33,744 bases of DNA from Lentisphaerae bacterium RIFOXYC12_FULL_60_16. Its GTDB lineage: Bacteria > Verrucomicrobiota > Kiritimatiellia > UBA8416 > YA12-FULL-60-10. Shown here piece by piece: positions 24,040 to 32,985 of the stretch (position 1 is the stretch's first letter; each line of letters opens with the position of its first letter). The position numbers and the translations under genes were made by a program. The stretch lies in NCBI GenBank assembly GCA_001803315.1, contig MHBQ01000156.1:53092-86835 (forward strand), written 5' to 3'. Under the pieces are notes generated by a model. The model was not told where the DNA came from. It made no database searches and saw only the letters and a program-made list of their open reading frames with translations.

Positions 24040-25364
24040 GGATGATGATTGCGACTGCCGGGATGAATGATGGGTCCCACCAGGGATGGCCGGCGCACCG
24101 CGGCAGATACGATCCGGTGGGCCCCCGTTAACCACGTTTTGGCATCTGCAAGCCGGTCACGACGGTTGGCATGGATGATCAAGAGGGGATCTCCCTTCCG
24201 GACCTTTGTTCCAACCGGATGGATGGCCGACAGGCCAACGGCATGATCAACTGGATCGGTCACCTGTTGACGGCCTGCACCCAGAGCCATGCAGGTACGT
24301 CCAACACGATCCGCATTTATACCGGCGATATAACCCGTTGCTGGTGCATTCCAGGGTTCCTGTATTCTGGTTGTGGGGAGACGGGAGGGATCATCAACCA
24401 CACGTTCATCGCCACCATGCAGGCGGATCATGGTCCGGAACCGATCCAGTGCTTCACCGGATGCCAGTTTCGCAATGGCCATTTTTCGCGCTTCTTTCAG
24501 GTTACCGGCCAAGCCCGCCAAAACCAACATCCAGTCCGAGAGGGCGAGGGTGACCTCCATAAGATCGGGTGCTCCCTGACCACGCAATGCGTGAATTGAT
24601 TCAACAACTTCCAGGGAATTCCCAACGGATGTCCCAAGTGGATGATCCATACGGGTCAAGACCGCCACCATGCGGCGACCCATCCTGGCACCGATTTCCA
24701 CCATGGTGGATGCCAGTTTCCGGGCAAGTGTGCGGTTTTTCATGAAGGCTCCACAACCCCACTTGACGTCCAGAACGAGGGATTGTGTGCCTTCGGCCAA
24801 CTTCTTTGACATGATACTGGCGGCAATCAGGGGGATCGACGGAACGGTGGCTGTTACATCGCGGAGCGCATACAGTTTACGATCGGCGGGTGCAATCCGC
24901 TCCGTCTGTCCCATTATGGAACAACCACACCGCCGTATAATCGAACAGAAGTCGCGCGAGGTCAGGTGTGTTCGGTAGCCCGGAATGGACTCCAGTTTGT
25001 CGAGTGTGCCGCCGGTGATGCCCAAGCCTCGTCCGGAAAGCATGGGAATGGCAGCACCACAAGCTGCTGCCAGAGGTGCCAGGATCAGGGACACCTTGTC
25101 TCCGATACCACCCGTGGAATGTTTGTCAACCGTCGGTTGTTTGATTGAGGTGGTCGTGATCTGATCGCCGGATTGAAGCATGGCTTCAGTCAGTGCCGTG
25201 GTTTCGTCAAAGGACATGCCCTTGAAATAGACTGCCATTGCCAGTGCCGACATCTGGTAATCGGGGATCGTGCCGTCGGTATACCCGTTGATGAACCATT
25301 GGATTTCATCCGCCGAGAGTTCATGGCCGTCCCGTTTGCGTTCAATTATCCATTGAGGAACCAT
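24036..25364 (-). CDS. deoA: Thymidine/pyrimidine-nucleoside phosphorylase
   Basis: Cleaves pyrimidine (deoxy)nucleosides with phosphate to base and (deoxy)ribose 1-phosphate. The 442-residue protein has the family blocks VDKHSTGGIGDKVSL, SGRGLGITGGTLDKLESIPG and SLVLDVKWGCGAFMK. From sequence I cannot tell thymidine-specific DeoA from the broader Pdp; length favours DeoA-like. It is the first gene of a three-gene operon with cdd (4-base overlap) and a UroD-like gene. No good Shine-Dalgarno precedes the ATG at 25364, and a dyad lies upstream at 25404-25430. Confidence 0.92.
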   Translation of the reverse strand: MVPQWIIERKRDGHELSADEIQWFINGYTDGTIPDYQMSALAMAVYFKGMSFDETTALTEAMLQSGDQITTTSIKQPTVDKHSTGGIGDKVSLILAPLAAACGAAIPMLSGRGLGITGGTLDKLESIPGYRTHLTSRDFCSIIRRCGCSIMGQTERIAPADRKLYALRDVTATVPSIPLIAASIMSKKLAEGTQSLVLDVKWGCGAFMKNRTLARKLASTMVEIGARMGRRMVAVLTRMDHPLGTSVGNSLEVVESIHALRGQGAPDLMEVTLALSDWMLVLAGLAGNLKEARKMAIAKLASGEALDRFRTMIRLHGGDERVVDDPSRLPTTRIQEPWNAPATGYIAGINADRVGRTCMALGAGRQQVTDPVDHAVGLSAIHPVGTKVRKGDPLLIIHANRRDRLADAKTWLTGAHRIVSAAVRRPSLVGPIIHPGSRNHHP

Positions 25365-25403
25365 GGCAACACCCTAAATTATGGCCCCGGTACTGTCAAC
25401 GGA

Positions 25404-25430
25404 GCAACATACGCAACGATAATATGTTGC
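25404..25430. promoter_or_regulatory. Dyad in the divergent deoA/isomerase intergenic region, operator candidate
   Basis: GCAACATA (25404-25411) and TATGTTGC (25423-25430) form a perfect 8-bp inverted repeat between divergent transcription units. A TTGACA on the minus strand (25399-25394) abuts it. Binding of a regulator is inferred. Confidence 0.4.
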
Positions 25431-25532
25431 GGCAGGTTCATTTTTTGATGGAAAAATACGTCCCATGATGTTCCCTTACACGGATATTGATCGGATGGCG
25501 CCACCCGTACCCCGATGATCGGGGAATCGGCG

Positions 25533-26456
25533 ATGGAACGGAAGGATGAACGAAACATGCAACCTCATGATGATATTCGTATCGGGACGCTGGCAGGCAA
25601 GGGCAAAGACACCGCACGATACATCAAACAGTTGTTACCGCATGGTTTTGAATCTTTTCAGATTAATTTCTGGCAGACCCTTGGCGGGGTCGATTTAAAA
25701 GCCTTGTCACGCGACGTCAATGCCGTAATCGATGGATCGGGTGCCCTGATCAGTTCATTGGGGATTTTTGGAAACCCATTGAAAGGCGACAAGGCGGCGA
25801 AAGAAACGATCAAAGGGTGGGAGCGGTGCATCGATGCCGCACCGTTGTACGGCTGTGATGTCGTTGCCGGTTTTGCCGGACGGGTGGTTGACCAACCCAT
25901 TCCCGACTCCATGCAGGTTTTCAAGAAGGTCTTTGGACCACTGGCGCGCCGGGCGCGTGATAAAGGCGTGCGACTTGCCTTTGAGAATTGCGAAATGGGG
26001 GGCACCTGGGATCGGGGTGACTGGAATATTGCCCAGACACCGCGTGCCTGGGAAATGATGTTTGATGCCGTTCCCCTGGACAATCTCGGCCTTTGCTGGG
26101 AGCCATGCCATCAGATGGTCAAGTTGATTGATCCCATTCCCCAACTTCGAAAATGGGTTAAACGGGTTTTTCATGTTCATGGCAAGGATGCCACGGTGCT
26201 GTGGGATGTGGTGCGTGAACACGGGGTTCGTGGACCCGAAACCTTTGCCTATCATCGCACCCCCGGATTCGGTGATTCCAACTGGACGGACATTATTACC
26301 ATTCTGCGTATGGGAGGGTTCAAGGGGTCGATCGATATCGAAGGATGGCATGATCCGGTATATCGTGATCACTTGGAAATGACCGGACAGGTGCACGGCT
26401 TGAATTACTTGAAACAATGCCGGGGTGGTGCGTTTATCGCGAATCCAATGCTGTGA
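25533..26456 (+). CDS. Sugar phosphate isomerase/epimerase (AP-endonuclease 2 TIM barrel)
   Basis: A TIM-barrel protein of the xylose-isomerase-like/IolE superfamily, about 307 residues. Visible features are DIRIGTLAG at strand 1, LISSLGIFGNPL, VRLAFENCEMGGTW (metal-ligand Glu), LGLCWEPCHQ, KRVFHVHGKDA (metal-ligand His) and IDIEGWHDP. These hold the usual divalent-metal ligands (Glu, Asp/Glu, His). The substrate is not deducible; sugar or inositol-type polyols are typical. Starts at 25515, 25533 and 25557 are all possible; 25533 was chosen for its GGGGA spacing. A GH95-like hydrolase follows after 21 bases, so the pair probably degrades one saccharide. Confidence 0.8.
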   Translation: MERKDERNMQPHDDIRIGTLAGKGKDTARYIKQLLPHGFESFQINFWQTLGGVDLKALSRDVNAVIDGSGALISSLGIFGNPLKGDKAAKETIKGWERCIDAAPLYGCDVVAGFAGRVVDQPIPDSMQVFKKVFGPLARRARDKGVRLAFENCEMGGTWDRGDWNIAQTPRAWEMMFDAVPLDNLGLCWEPCHQMVKLIDPIPQLRKWVKRVFHVHGKDATVLWDVVREHGVRGPETFAYHRTPGFGDSNWTDIITILRMGGFKGSIDIEGWHDPVYRDHLEMTGQVHGLNYLKQCRGGAFIANPML

Positions 26457-26477
26457 TTTTGCCCCGGAGGCCATGCC

Positions 26478-28697
26478 ATGAGACCTGCATCCTATGATTG
26501 GAATTTCCCGCTCAGGCGGCCGCATACCGGCATCCTGCTCGGCAATGGAACACTCGGCATCATGGTGTGGGGTGAAGGAAATGCACTGCAAATCAGCATG
26601 GGCCGGGCAGACCTCTGGGATCATCGGGGGGGAATGCCCTGGACGGAAAAAATGTCCTATGCCCGGATCCGGGATTGCCTTGAACGTCAGGATGATGCCG
26701 GTTTACGCAACTTGTTTGAACGGACCGCACATGCGCCCGGCGAACCGGAACGACCCAGCGTCATTCCTGTCGGCAGGCTGAATATTCAACTGCCGACAGG
26801 CGCGAACCTCAAAACCGGAACCCTCGATCTGGAGGACGGGTCTGTCAGGCTCAAGGTACGGCATGGCAGACAGATCCATACGGTCGATCTTCATCTGGAC
26901 ATGCAACGTGCGACCTTCATGGTCCGGTTTCCTGCCCGTTGGAAGGGGGTTGTCGTACAACCGATCCCGGCATGGAATTCACTCGGACAATATCTGTCTT
27001 CCGTTTCCTTCCCGAAACCTGAAACGTTCGATGGTTCCGTCAAGGGGTGGTTTCAAGCGATGCCGGCAGACCCCGGATCGGGTGTTGGATATCAGCAGTC
27101 CGGACGTATGCTCTGCGTGGCGGTGCCCCGGGCTGAATCATGCGATTCGTTTGTAAGGCAGGCCGGAAGCATCCTGGCTTCGATGCAAAAGGCGGCCCGT
27201 GGGCCACTACAGAAAGCCAACCTGGCATGGTGGAAGTCCTACTGGAAGACGGTTCCCGGCATTGACATTCCCAACCAGCGCTTGTCGTTCCTGTATTGGT
27301 ATGGAATGTATAAGTTCGCCAGCTTTACCAATCCCCGTGCTGTTCCCGCCAGTCTGCAGGGGCCCTGGATCGAGGATTACCAGATGCCTCCATGGTCAAG
27401 CGATTACCATTTCAACATCAATGTGCAGATGTGCTACCAGCCGGCTTATCATGGAAACCGGCTGGAGAATTTGCGCCCCCTGTTTGATATGGTCTTGTCC
27501 TGGGAACCGGTGCTGCGTCACAACGCGAAGCTATTCCTGGGGATTGATGACGGGATCATGCTTCCGCACGCGGTGGATGACCGGTGTACCTGCATGGGGG
27601 GGTTCTGGACGGGCTCCATCGATCACGGTTGTACGGCTTGGGTGGCCTGCATGATGTACCGCTATTACCGATACACCATGGACCGGACATTCCTGCGGAA
27701 GGCTTATCCGTTTATGAAGGGTGCCATGCGGGTTTATGAAGCCATGATGGAACGGCAGGAGGACCGCCTCGTTTTGCCCGTGACGGTATCGCCCGAATAC
27801 CGGGGTGCCAACCTTGACGCCTGGGGTCAGAATGCCAGTTTTCAACTGGCGTGCTGCCATGCCCTTATCGAGTCGTTAATTGCAAGTGCCGGTGTGTTGA
27901 GCGAATCGGAGCCGTCTGCCTGGCGTGCTATTCAGCGCGATTTACCCCGGGCCTGTGTGGGTGGCGAAGGTCGTGATCGTATGATCACGCTGTGGGAAGG
28001 CACGTGGTTGGATGAGAGCCACCGCCATCATTCCCATCTTTCTGGAATAACGCCTTTTGATGTGCTTCCGCTGGACGATCCGGAATGGAAACCCATCATC
28101 GAGCGCAGTCTGGCGCATTGGATATTCCGTGGGCCAGGGTACTGGTCCGGTTGGTGTATTCCATGGGCATCGATGATCCATTCCCATGTTGGCAATGCCG
28201 AGGCCGCGGAACTCTACCTCGACATATTCGACCGGATTTATACCAATGAGGGATACGGCACGTTGCACGATGCCGCCACACCGGGTTTTACGCTTATGGG
28301 AATAGGTTCCGTGGGCAAACATCTTAATCGACCGGAAATCATGCAGATGGATGGCGGCATGGGGTCTGTGGCAGCCATCCAGGAAATGTTGTTGCACACA
28401 CGAAGGGGAGTTACCCACCTGTTTGCCGGAGCACCGGCACGGTGGCGCCATGTTGCTTTTTCGGGTATGCGAACCGAAGGTGCCTTCCTGATAAGTGCTG
28501 CACGCAATCACCGTGAAGTAACGAATGTCCGTATCCAGAGTCTTGCTGGCGGCATCATCAAGCTGGCCAATCCAACGAATGGCACGATCCGTATGACCCG
28601 CACGGTCAAGGGTCGGAAGGAAACGGCCATCATCCAAGGCTCCGTGCTTGAAATCGCCATGTCCAAGACCGAAACGGTGGTCTTGAATCCTGCCTGA
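26478..28697 (+). CDS. Glycoside hydrolase, GH95-like (alpha/alpha)6-barrel protein
   Basis: A 739-residue protein with the order seen in GH95 enzymes: an N-terminal beta domain opening with FPLRRPHTGILLGNGTLGIM, an (alpha/alpha)6 barrel (about 255-640) with HRHHSHLSGITPFDVLPLDD and QMDGGMGSVAAIQEMLL, and a C-terminal beta domain with LFAGAPARW. GH95 members remove fucose or galactose from plant and host glycans. No signal peptide is visible, so it may act in the cytosol on imported oligosaccharides. CGGAGG precedes the start, and it is coupled to the isomerase gene. Family membership is probable, but GH65-type relatives share the fold. Confidence 0.75.
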   Translation: MRPASYDWNFPLRRPHTGILLGNGTLGIMVWGEGNALQISMGRADLWDHRGGMPWTEKMSYARIRDCLERQDDAGLRNLFERTAHAPGEPERPSVIPVGRLNIQLPTGANLKTGTLDLEDGSVRLKVRHGRQIHTVDLHLDMQRATFMVRFPARWKGVVVQPIPAWNSLGQYLSSVSFPKPETFDGSVKGWFQAMPADPGSGVGYQQSGRMLCVAVPRAESCDSFVRQAGSILASMQKAARGPLQKANLAWWKSYWKTVPGIDIPNQRLSFLYWYGMYKFASFTNPRAVPASLQGPWIEDYQMPPWSSDYHFNINVQMCYQPAYHGNRLENLRPLFDMVLSWEPVLRHNAKLFLGIDDGIMLPHAVDDRCTCMGGFWTGSIDHGCTAWVACMMYRYYRYTMDRTFLRKAYPFMKGAMRVYEAMMERQEDRLVLPVTVSPEYRGANLDAWGQNASFQLACCHALIESLIASAGVLSESEPSAWRAIQRDLPRACVGGEGRDRMITLWEGTWLDESHRHHSHLSGITPFDVLPLDDPEWKPIIERSLAHWIFRGPGYWSGWCIPWASMIHSHVGNAEAAELYLDIFDRIYTNEGYGTLHDAATPGFTLMGIGSVGKHLNRPEIMQMDGGMGSVAAIQEMLLHTRRGVTHLFAGAPARWRHVAFSGMRTEGAFLISAARNHREVTNVRIQSLAGGIIKLANPTNGTIRMTRTVKGRKETAIIQGSVLEIAMSKTETVVLNPA

Positions 28698-28724
28698 ACC
28701 GGTCCGAAAATCAGCCTTACGGCA

Positions 28725-30560
28725 TTACACCGTCTTATGTGCTGAAATCCCAAATTTTGAAGCCAACTCCTCTTTTTCCACGGCGCGGGTCATGGCTTCA
28801 TCCTGGGTTATGAGTTTCTCGTTTACCATGCGGAACAGTTCGTCGTTAAGCAACCGGTTGCCTCTTGCCTTGCCGGTTTGCATGATGCTGAGAATCTGGT
28901 GTGTCTTACCGTCCCGGATCAGGCTGGCAATACCGGTGTCGGACACCATGATTTCAAGGGCAGCCACCCGTCCTCCCCCAATGCGCTTGCAGAGGGTTTG
29001 AGCGATCACCCCCTTGAGTGAATCAGCCAAAACCGTACGGACCTGATTCTGCTGTCCGGGTGGGAACATGTCGATGACACGTGCAATGGTGCTGATCGCG
29101 GTATTGGTGTGCAGGGTGCCAAACACCAGATGTCCGGTATTGGCTGTCTCGAGCGCCAGGGCTACGGTTTCAAGGTCACGCATTTCACCAACCAGGACAA
29201 TATCGGGGTCTTCGCGAAGGGCGGCACGCAGCGCACGTGAAAATGAGGTTGTGTGTGGTCCTACTTCGCGTTGGTTAACCATGCACTTCTGACTGACATG
29301 GACGAATTCAATCGGATCTTCAAGTGTGATGATATGATCACATCGCAATTTATTCACGTAATCGATCATTGCCGCGAGGGTGGTTGATTTTCCACTGCCG
29401 GTGGGGCCGGTTACGAGGATGAGCCCCTTGGGGAATTCACACAGATGGGTGACGACCTGAGGCAAGCCCAACTGTTCGAGGGTCAGAATCTTGTCGGGAA
29501 TCTGCCGGAAAACGGCTCCCACACCCTTCTGATCGCGGAACATGTTTACCCGGAATCTGGAGACACCCGGTATGGCGTAGGCGAAATCGGTATCATTATC
29601 CTGTTTGAACTGGTCCCGATTGCGTTGTGGCATGATCGGGGTAAGCATGTCCAGCACATCGGCTTCACCCTGAACCGGCAGATTGGGTACATCGTGCATA
29701 TCCCCGTCGATACGCCACCGGGACTGCTGTCGTGCGGACAAGTGGACATCGGATGCGCCCTCCGCCACCATACGACGCAAGATGGCATCGAGTTCCGTAT
29801 TTTCCGATGAAGCGGAAACAACCGACGCCATGGGCGTCGACCCGGGAGAAACACCGGGTGCTTGCTGCATGAAGGCATTGAATGTCGACATGTCGATGGC
29901 AAACGGCTTCACATCCATTCCCGGCAGGCGATCACGAACCGCGCTGACAATTTGCGGAGTAGGATCATCAACGAACCCGATATGAATGGAGCTGCCATCC
30001 TGCTTGAACGGTAACAGGCGGTGACGCTGAAGGAATTCAACGGGAAGAAGGTTGCGAACTTCTTCGGGGATTGTGTGGCTGGCCAGATCAGCAGGCGGGA
30101 GTGGAATCTTGCGCGCCGATTGGTCAAGGCGATTTGCCAGTACGCGACAAGTTACCAGTGCGAAGGCGGGAAGGGTCGTGAACATTTGATGGAAGAATTT
30201 CTCCTCGAACCGCAGGAGCATCGTGTCGGGTGCCGCCACCACGGTGGCTGAACGACCGTGTCCAAGCAGTAGCCCGAGTTCGCCAATCGTATCAAAGGGA
30301 AGCACCCGTGCCACCTCGACGGGTTCATGGGTTTTCGTATGGTGAACCGTAATAATAGCTTCACCGGCAGCCATGACATAAAAACTATCCGAAGGGGCAC
30401 CTTCCTCCATGATGGTTTCACCGGCATCATACTGTTGAAGTGTTGCCTGCCGCGCAATGCCGGTTAGCTCCTCCACGCTAAGGTCTTTGAAGAAAGGGCT
30501 TTGTTTGAGTTCACCAACAATGGCGCCGGTCATTTCTTCCGTGATGGGAATTGTCTTCAT
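28725..30560 (-). CDS. PilT-type twitching ATPase fused to cNMP-binding and MshEN-like domains
   Basis: A 611-residue fusion. Residues about 15-135 form a Crp/PKA-type cyclic-nucleotide-binding domain with an intact phosphate-binding cassette (GELGLLLGHGRSATV: the Glu that contacts ribose and the Arg that contacts phosphate). Residues about 165-235 resemble the MshEN/T2SSE_N domain (RHRLLPFKQDGSSIHIGFVD), which binds c-di-GMP in MshE. Residues about 262-600 are a PilT/PilU ATPase: Walker A GPTGSGKST (near 384), Asp box TLEDPIEF, Walker B PDIVLVGEMRD and His box FGTLHTNTA. PilT powers type IV pilus retraction. The layout suggests that retraction is gated by a cyclic mononucleotide and perhaps c-di-GMP. 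GAGGTG precedes the ATG. No other pilus gene is nearby. Confidence 0.9.
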   Translation of the reverse strand: MKTIPITEEMTGAIVGELKQSPFFKDLSVEELTGIARQATLQQYDAGETIMEEGAPSDSFYVMAAGEAIITVHHTKTHEPVEVARVLPFDTIGELGLLLGHGRSATVVAAPDTMLLRFEEKFFHQMFTTLPAFALVTCRVLANRLDQSARKIPLPPADLASHTIPEEVRNLLPVEFLQRHRLLPFKQDGSSIHIGFVDDPTPQIVSAVRDRLPGMDVKPFAIDMSTFNAFMQQAPGVSPGSTPMASVVSASSENTELDAILRRMVAEGASDVHLSARQQSRWRIDGDMHDVPNLPVQGEADVLDMLTPIMPQRNRDQFKQDNDTDFAYAIPGVSRFRVNMFRDQKGVGAVFRQIPDKILTLEQLGLPQVVTHLCEFPKGLILVTGPTGSGKSTTLAAMIDYVNKLRCDHIITLEDPIEFVHVSQKCMVNQREVGPHTTSFSRALRAALREDPDIVLVGEMRDLETVALALETANTGHLVFGTLHTNTAISTIARVIDMFPPGQQNQVRTVLADSLKGVIAQTLCKRIGGGRVAALEIMVSDTGIASLIRDGKTHQILSIMQTGKARGNRLLNDELFRMVNEKLITQDEAMTRAVEKEELASKFGISAHKTV

Positions 30561-30642
30561 AGGCAGACACCTCGACTGGTTTTAACAACGGATAGAGACT
30601 AGAAAAGCATGCCGGAGACTTCAAGCGGAATGCAGCGCAGGA

Positions 30643-32358
30643 TCATTCCTGTATGGATGCCTGGGCCCGGAGGAGATCGTGAAGCGTCAACACGCTTTGG
30701 AGGTTGGCGGAGGTTCGTTCCACGATCAGGAGCATGCCGACCGGTGAATTGATAAAACGTTGCGATGCATCCCGAATGGACTCGTCGGGGAAGCACAACA
30801 GGGCAGGATTCATTTCAGGCCGGATACCGGTCTTAAGAAAGTTCTCCAGTTGTTCGCGTCGCAAGATGCCGGCAGGATGATTGTTTTCGATACAGGGGAA
30901 CGCATGGTAGGGGTATGTCATCAGCAATTTGCGGATTGCATCCGGTTCAAGGGAATCAACCGTCACCGGTCGATTGACGGCCACGACCGAAACGGGAAGG
31001 TTCTGCCATCCGCTCAAGTCTGCGGGGGGATGTATCCGGATCAATTCATGCCCGTCCTGGACCAGGAGGTCATCATAGAAATTATGTGGGCCGGCCAAAC
31101 GACTGATCGTCTGGCTGACCAGGGCTCCCAGCATCAGGGCGGGAACCAGATTGAACTCATGCGTCATCTCGAAAACAATCAGTATCGAGGTGAGTGGAGC
31201 CCGGATGACACCTCCCAGACAGGCGCTCATGCCGACAACGGTCAACAATATCTGGTCGTCTGGGCCCAGGGGGAGCACTTTTCCAAGCATACCCGACACG
31301 AAGAGGCCGCTGAAGCCGCCAATAAACAGGGTGGGGGAGAATATGCCACCGCACCCACCCGTGCTGTAGCAGGCAATGGTGGCAAACAACTTTAGAAGTG
31401 CCAGCAGCCCGGCAACCCGCCAATCGACGCCTCCCTCCAAAGCCGTGGAAAGATCTTCATACCCCAAGCCAAACACACCGGTTAACCCGCAGATGGCAAA
31501 CCCGGTAATCCCGAGTAGCCAGGTCGTCAGCCCTCCGAGGGTGGGTCGCAACCAGTCTGGAACCATTGGATGAAGCCGGAAACGACCGCGGCCGTAAACG
31601 GTGGCCCTCTGGAAGATGACGCCCAGAAGCGAAGCAACCAGGGCAACCAGGGGAACTGCCAGCATATGCGTCCAGGATGCCTGTTCAACCGAAGGGAGAA
31701 TAAAGGATGGAGTCTTCCCGATGAATCCATAGACCACCATGGCGCCTACCACCGACGCGAGCACGACCCGTCCGAGATGGCGACTGTTCCAGTCTCCAAT
31801 CAGTTCTTCCAGTACAAACGTGATGGCTGCCAACGGTGTGTTGAACGCAGCCGCCAGGCCGGCCGCTGATCCGATGGCCACTGCAGCCCGGCGCTTGCGT
31901 TTCGGGATGCCAAACAATCCGGAAAGACCCGACGCTACGCCACCCGCCATATATACGCTGGGGCCTTCACGTCCGAGACTGGCCCCTCCTCCTATGCTGA
32001 CGATTCCGGCAATAAACTTTACGATTGTAGGCGTCCACGCAACATGTCCCAACCCTTTCCAATAAGCCGCCTTTAATTGAGGAATCCCACTACCGGCAGC
32101 CTGGGGTGAAATTCGACCGAGTAGAACCCCCACGATCAAGGATGATGTGAGGATTAAAACGAGGCTGGCACCGGCGAAGAAGGCCAGGGAATGCGTTGCC
32201 AACTTTTTATAGGTCACCAGATATACCGCATGGACGCCCAGCATGAAGACGACGGAGGCGGTTCCGCCACTGATGGCGAGAATGATTGTTTGGACGATGG
32301 TGCGGGCACTTTCCGGCATCAACCGGGCAATCTTCAGAATTCGCGGTGAGTTGATCAT
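30643..32358 (-). CDS. ClC-type chloride channel/exchanger with CBS domains
   Basis: A 571-residue inner-membrane protein with about 10-12 hydrophobic segments. The selectivity-filter motifs are present: GSGIPQ (near 88), GREGP (near 130, with the external gating Glu) and GGIFSP (near 337). FVLEEL (near 181-186) retains the internal proton Glu, so an H+/Cl- exchanger is more likely than a channel. The C-terminal 130 residues form two CBS domains, possibly binding nucleotides. AGGGG precedes the ATG. ClC transporters help in acid resistance and osmotic or anion balance; the specific role here is unknown. Confidence 0.93.
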   Translation of the reverse strand: MINSPRILKIARLMPESARTIVQTIILAISGGTASVVFMLGVHAVYLVTYKKLATHSLAFFAGASLVLILTSSLIVGVLLGRISPQAAGSGIPQLKAAYWKGLGHVAWTPTIVKFIAGIVSIGGGASLGREGPSVYMAGGVASGLSGLFGIPKRKRRAAVAIGSAAGLAAAFNTPLAAITFVLEELIGDWNSRHLGRVVLASVVGAMVVYGFIGKTPSFILPSVEQASWTHMLAVPLVALVASLLGVIFQRATVYGRGRFRLHPMVPDWLRPTLGGLTTWLLGITGFAICGLTGVFGLGYEDLSTALEGGVDWRVAGLLALLKLFATIACYSTGGCGGIFSPTLFIGGFSGLFVSGMLGKVLPLGPDDQILLTVVGMSACLGGVIRAPLTSILIVFEMTHEFNLVPALMLGALVSQTISRLAGPHNFYDDLLVQDGHELIRIHPPADLSGWQNLPVSVVAVNRPVTVDSLEPDAIRKLLMTYPYHAFPCIENNHPAGILRREQLENFLKTGIRPEMNPALLCFPDESIRDASQRFINSPVGMLLIVERTSANLQSVLTLHDLLRAQASIQE

Positions 32359-32491
32359 TGAGTCCCCTATGTAAATCGAACATGACCCAAATCACAACGT
32401 TATATTCGCCTCGTCTGCTCCCAAATTGATGGATTCTGCGCTTGACCCGCTATTTGGACATATCGCAGGATGTCGCCCTTTATTGCATCAG

Positions 32492-32582
<91 letters not shown>

Positions 32583-32985
32583 ACCTTGAAGTATGGTCGA
32601 ACCGCATTCGACCGGGAGTATGCCCCGGACACCGATCTGTTCAATCTGAGGATGGTGTACATCACGCCGCACGCGGCTGCGCGCAGAAGGCTCTCGATCC
32701 CGGAGGCTCCGAATCCGGGCGCGCGCGTCTTCTCTTCTTCCGGTTCCGTATGTCTGAGCACCGCGAAGCCGGTTGCGACTCCGCCGTCACCCTGCGGGCT
32801 ATGGTGGGACACGCCGGACACGCCTTAGCCTTCGGCTCTGGCGTGGAAGGGGCGCAACCGGCGGAGCAGCGAGAATCGTCACCTGTCGCGTCACGCGGAT
32901 TCAGGTGGTCACAGAAAAGAGCTGTACTTTGCGCTTGTGTAGTCGCCGGAGTGACAGTTGCCACATGCATGTACGTTCACCCATT
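32583..32985. repeat. Gene-free, GC-rich palindrome cluster next to tRNA-Ser
   Basis: No credible gene. Several stems are visible: GGTCGAA/TTCGACC (32595-32613); a compound hairpin CACGCC-AGCC/GGCT-GGCGTG (32819-32845); and outer arms GCCGGTTGCG (32768-32777) and CGCAACCGGC (32853-32862), which enclose that hairpin. Open frames on both strands here have no family features. The nested symmetry resembles REP-like or dispersed palindromic elements. Confidence 0.55.

Noticed and set aside
25755-26624. 289-codon minus-strand ORF opposite the sugar isomerase
   Set aside because: Antisense to a clear TIM-barrel gene; no motif.
27942-28637. 231-codon minus-strand ORF opposite the hydrolase
   Set aside because: Antisense shadow of the GH95-like C-terminus.
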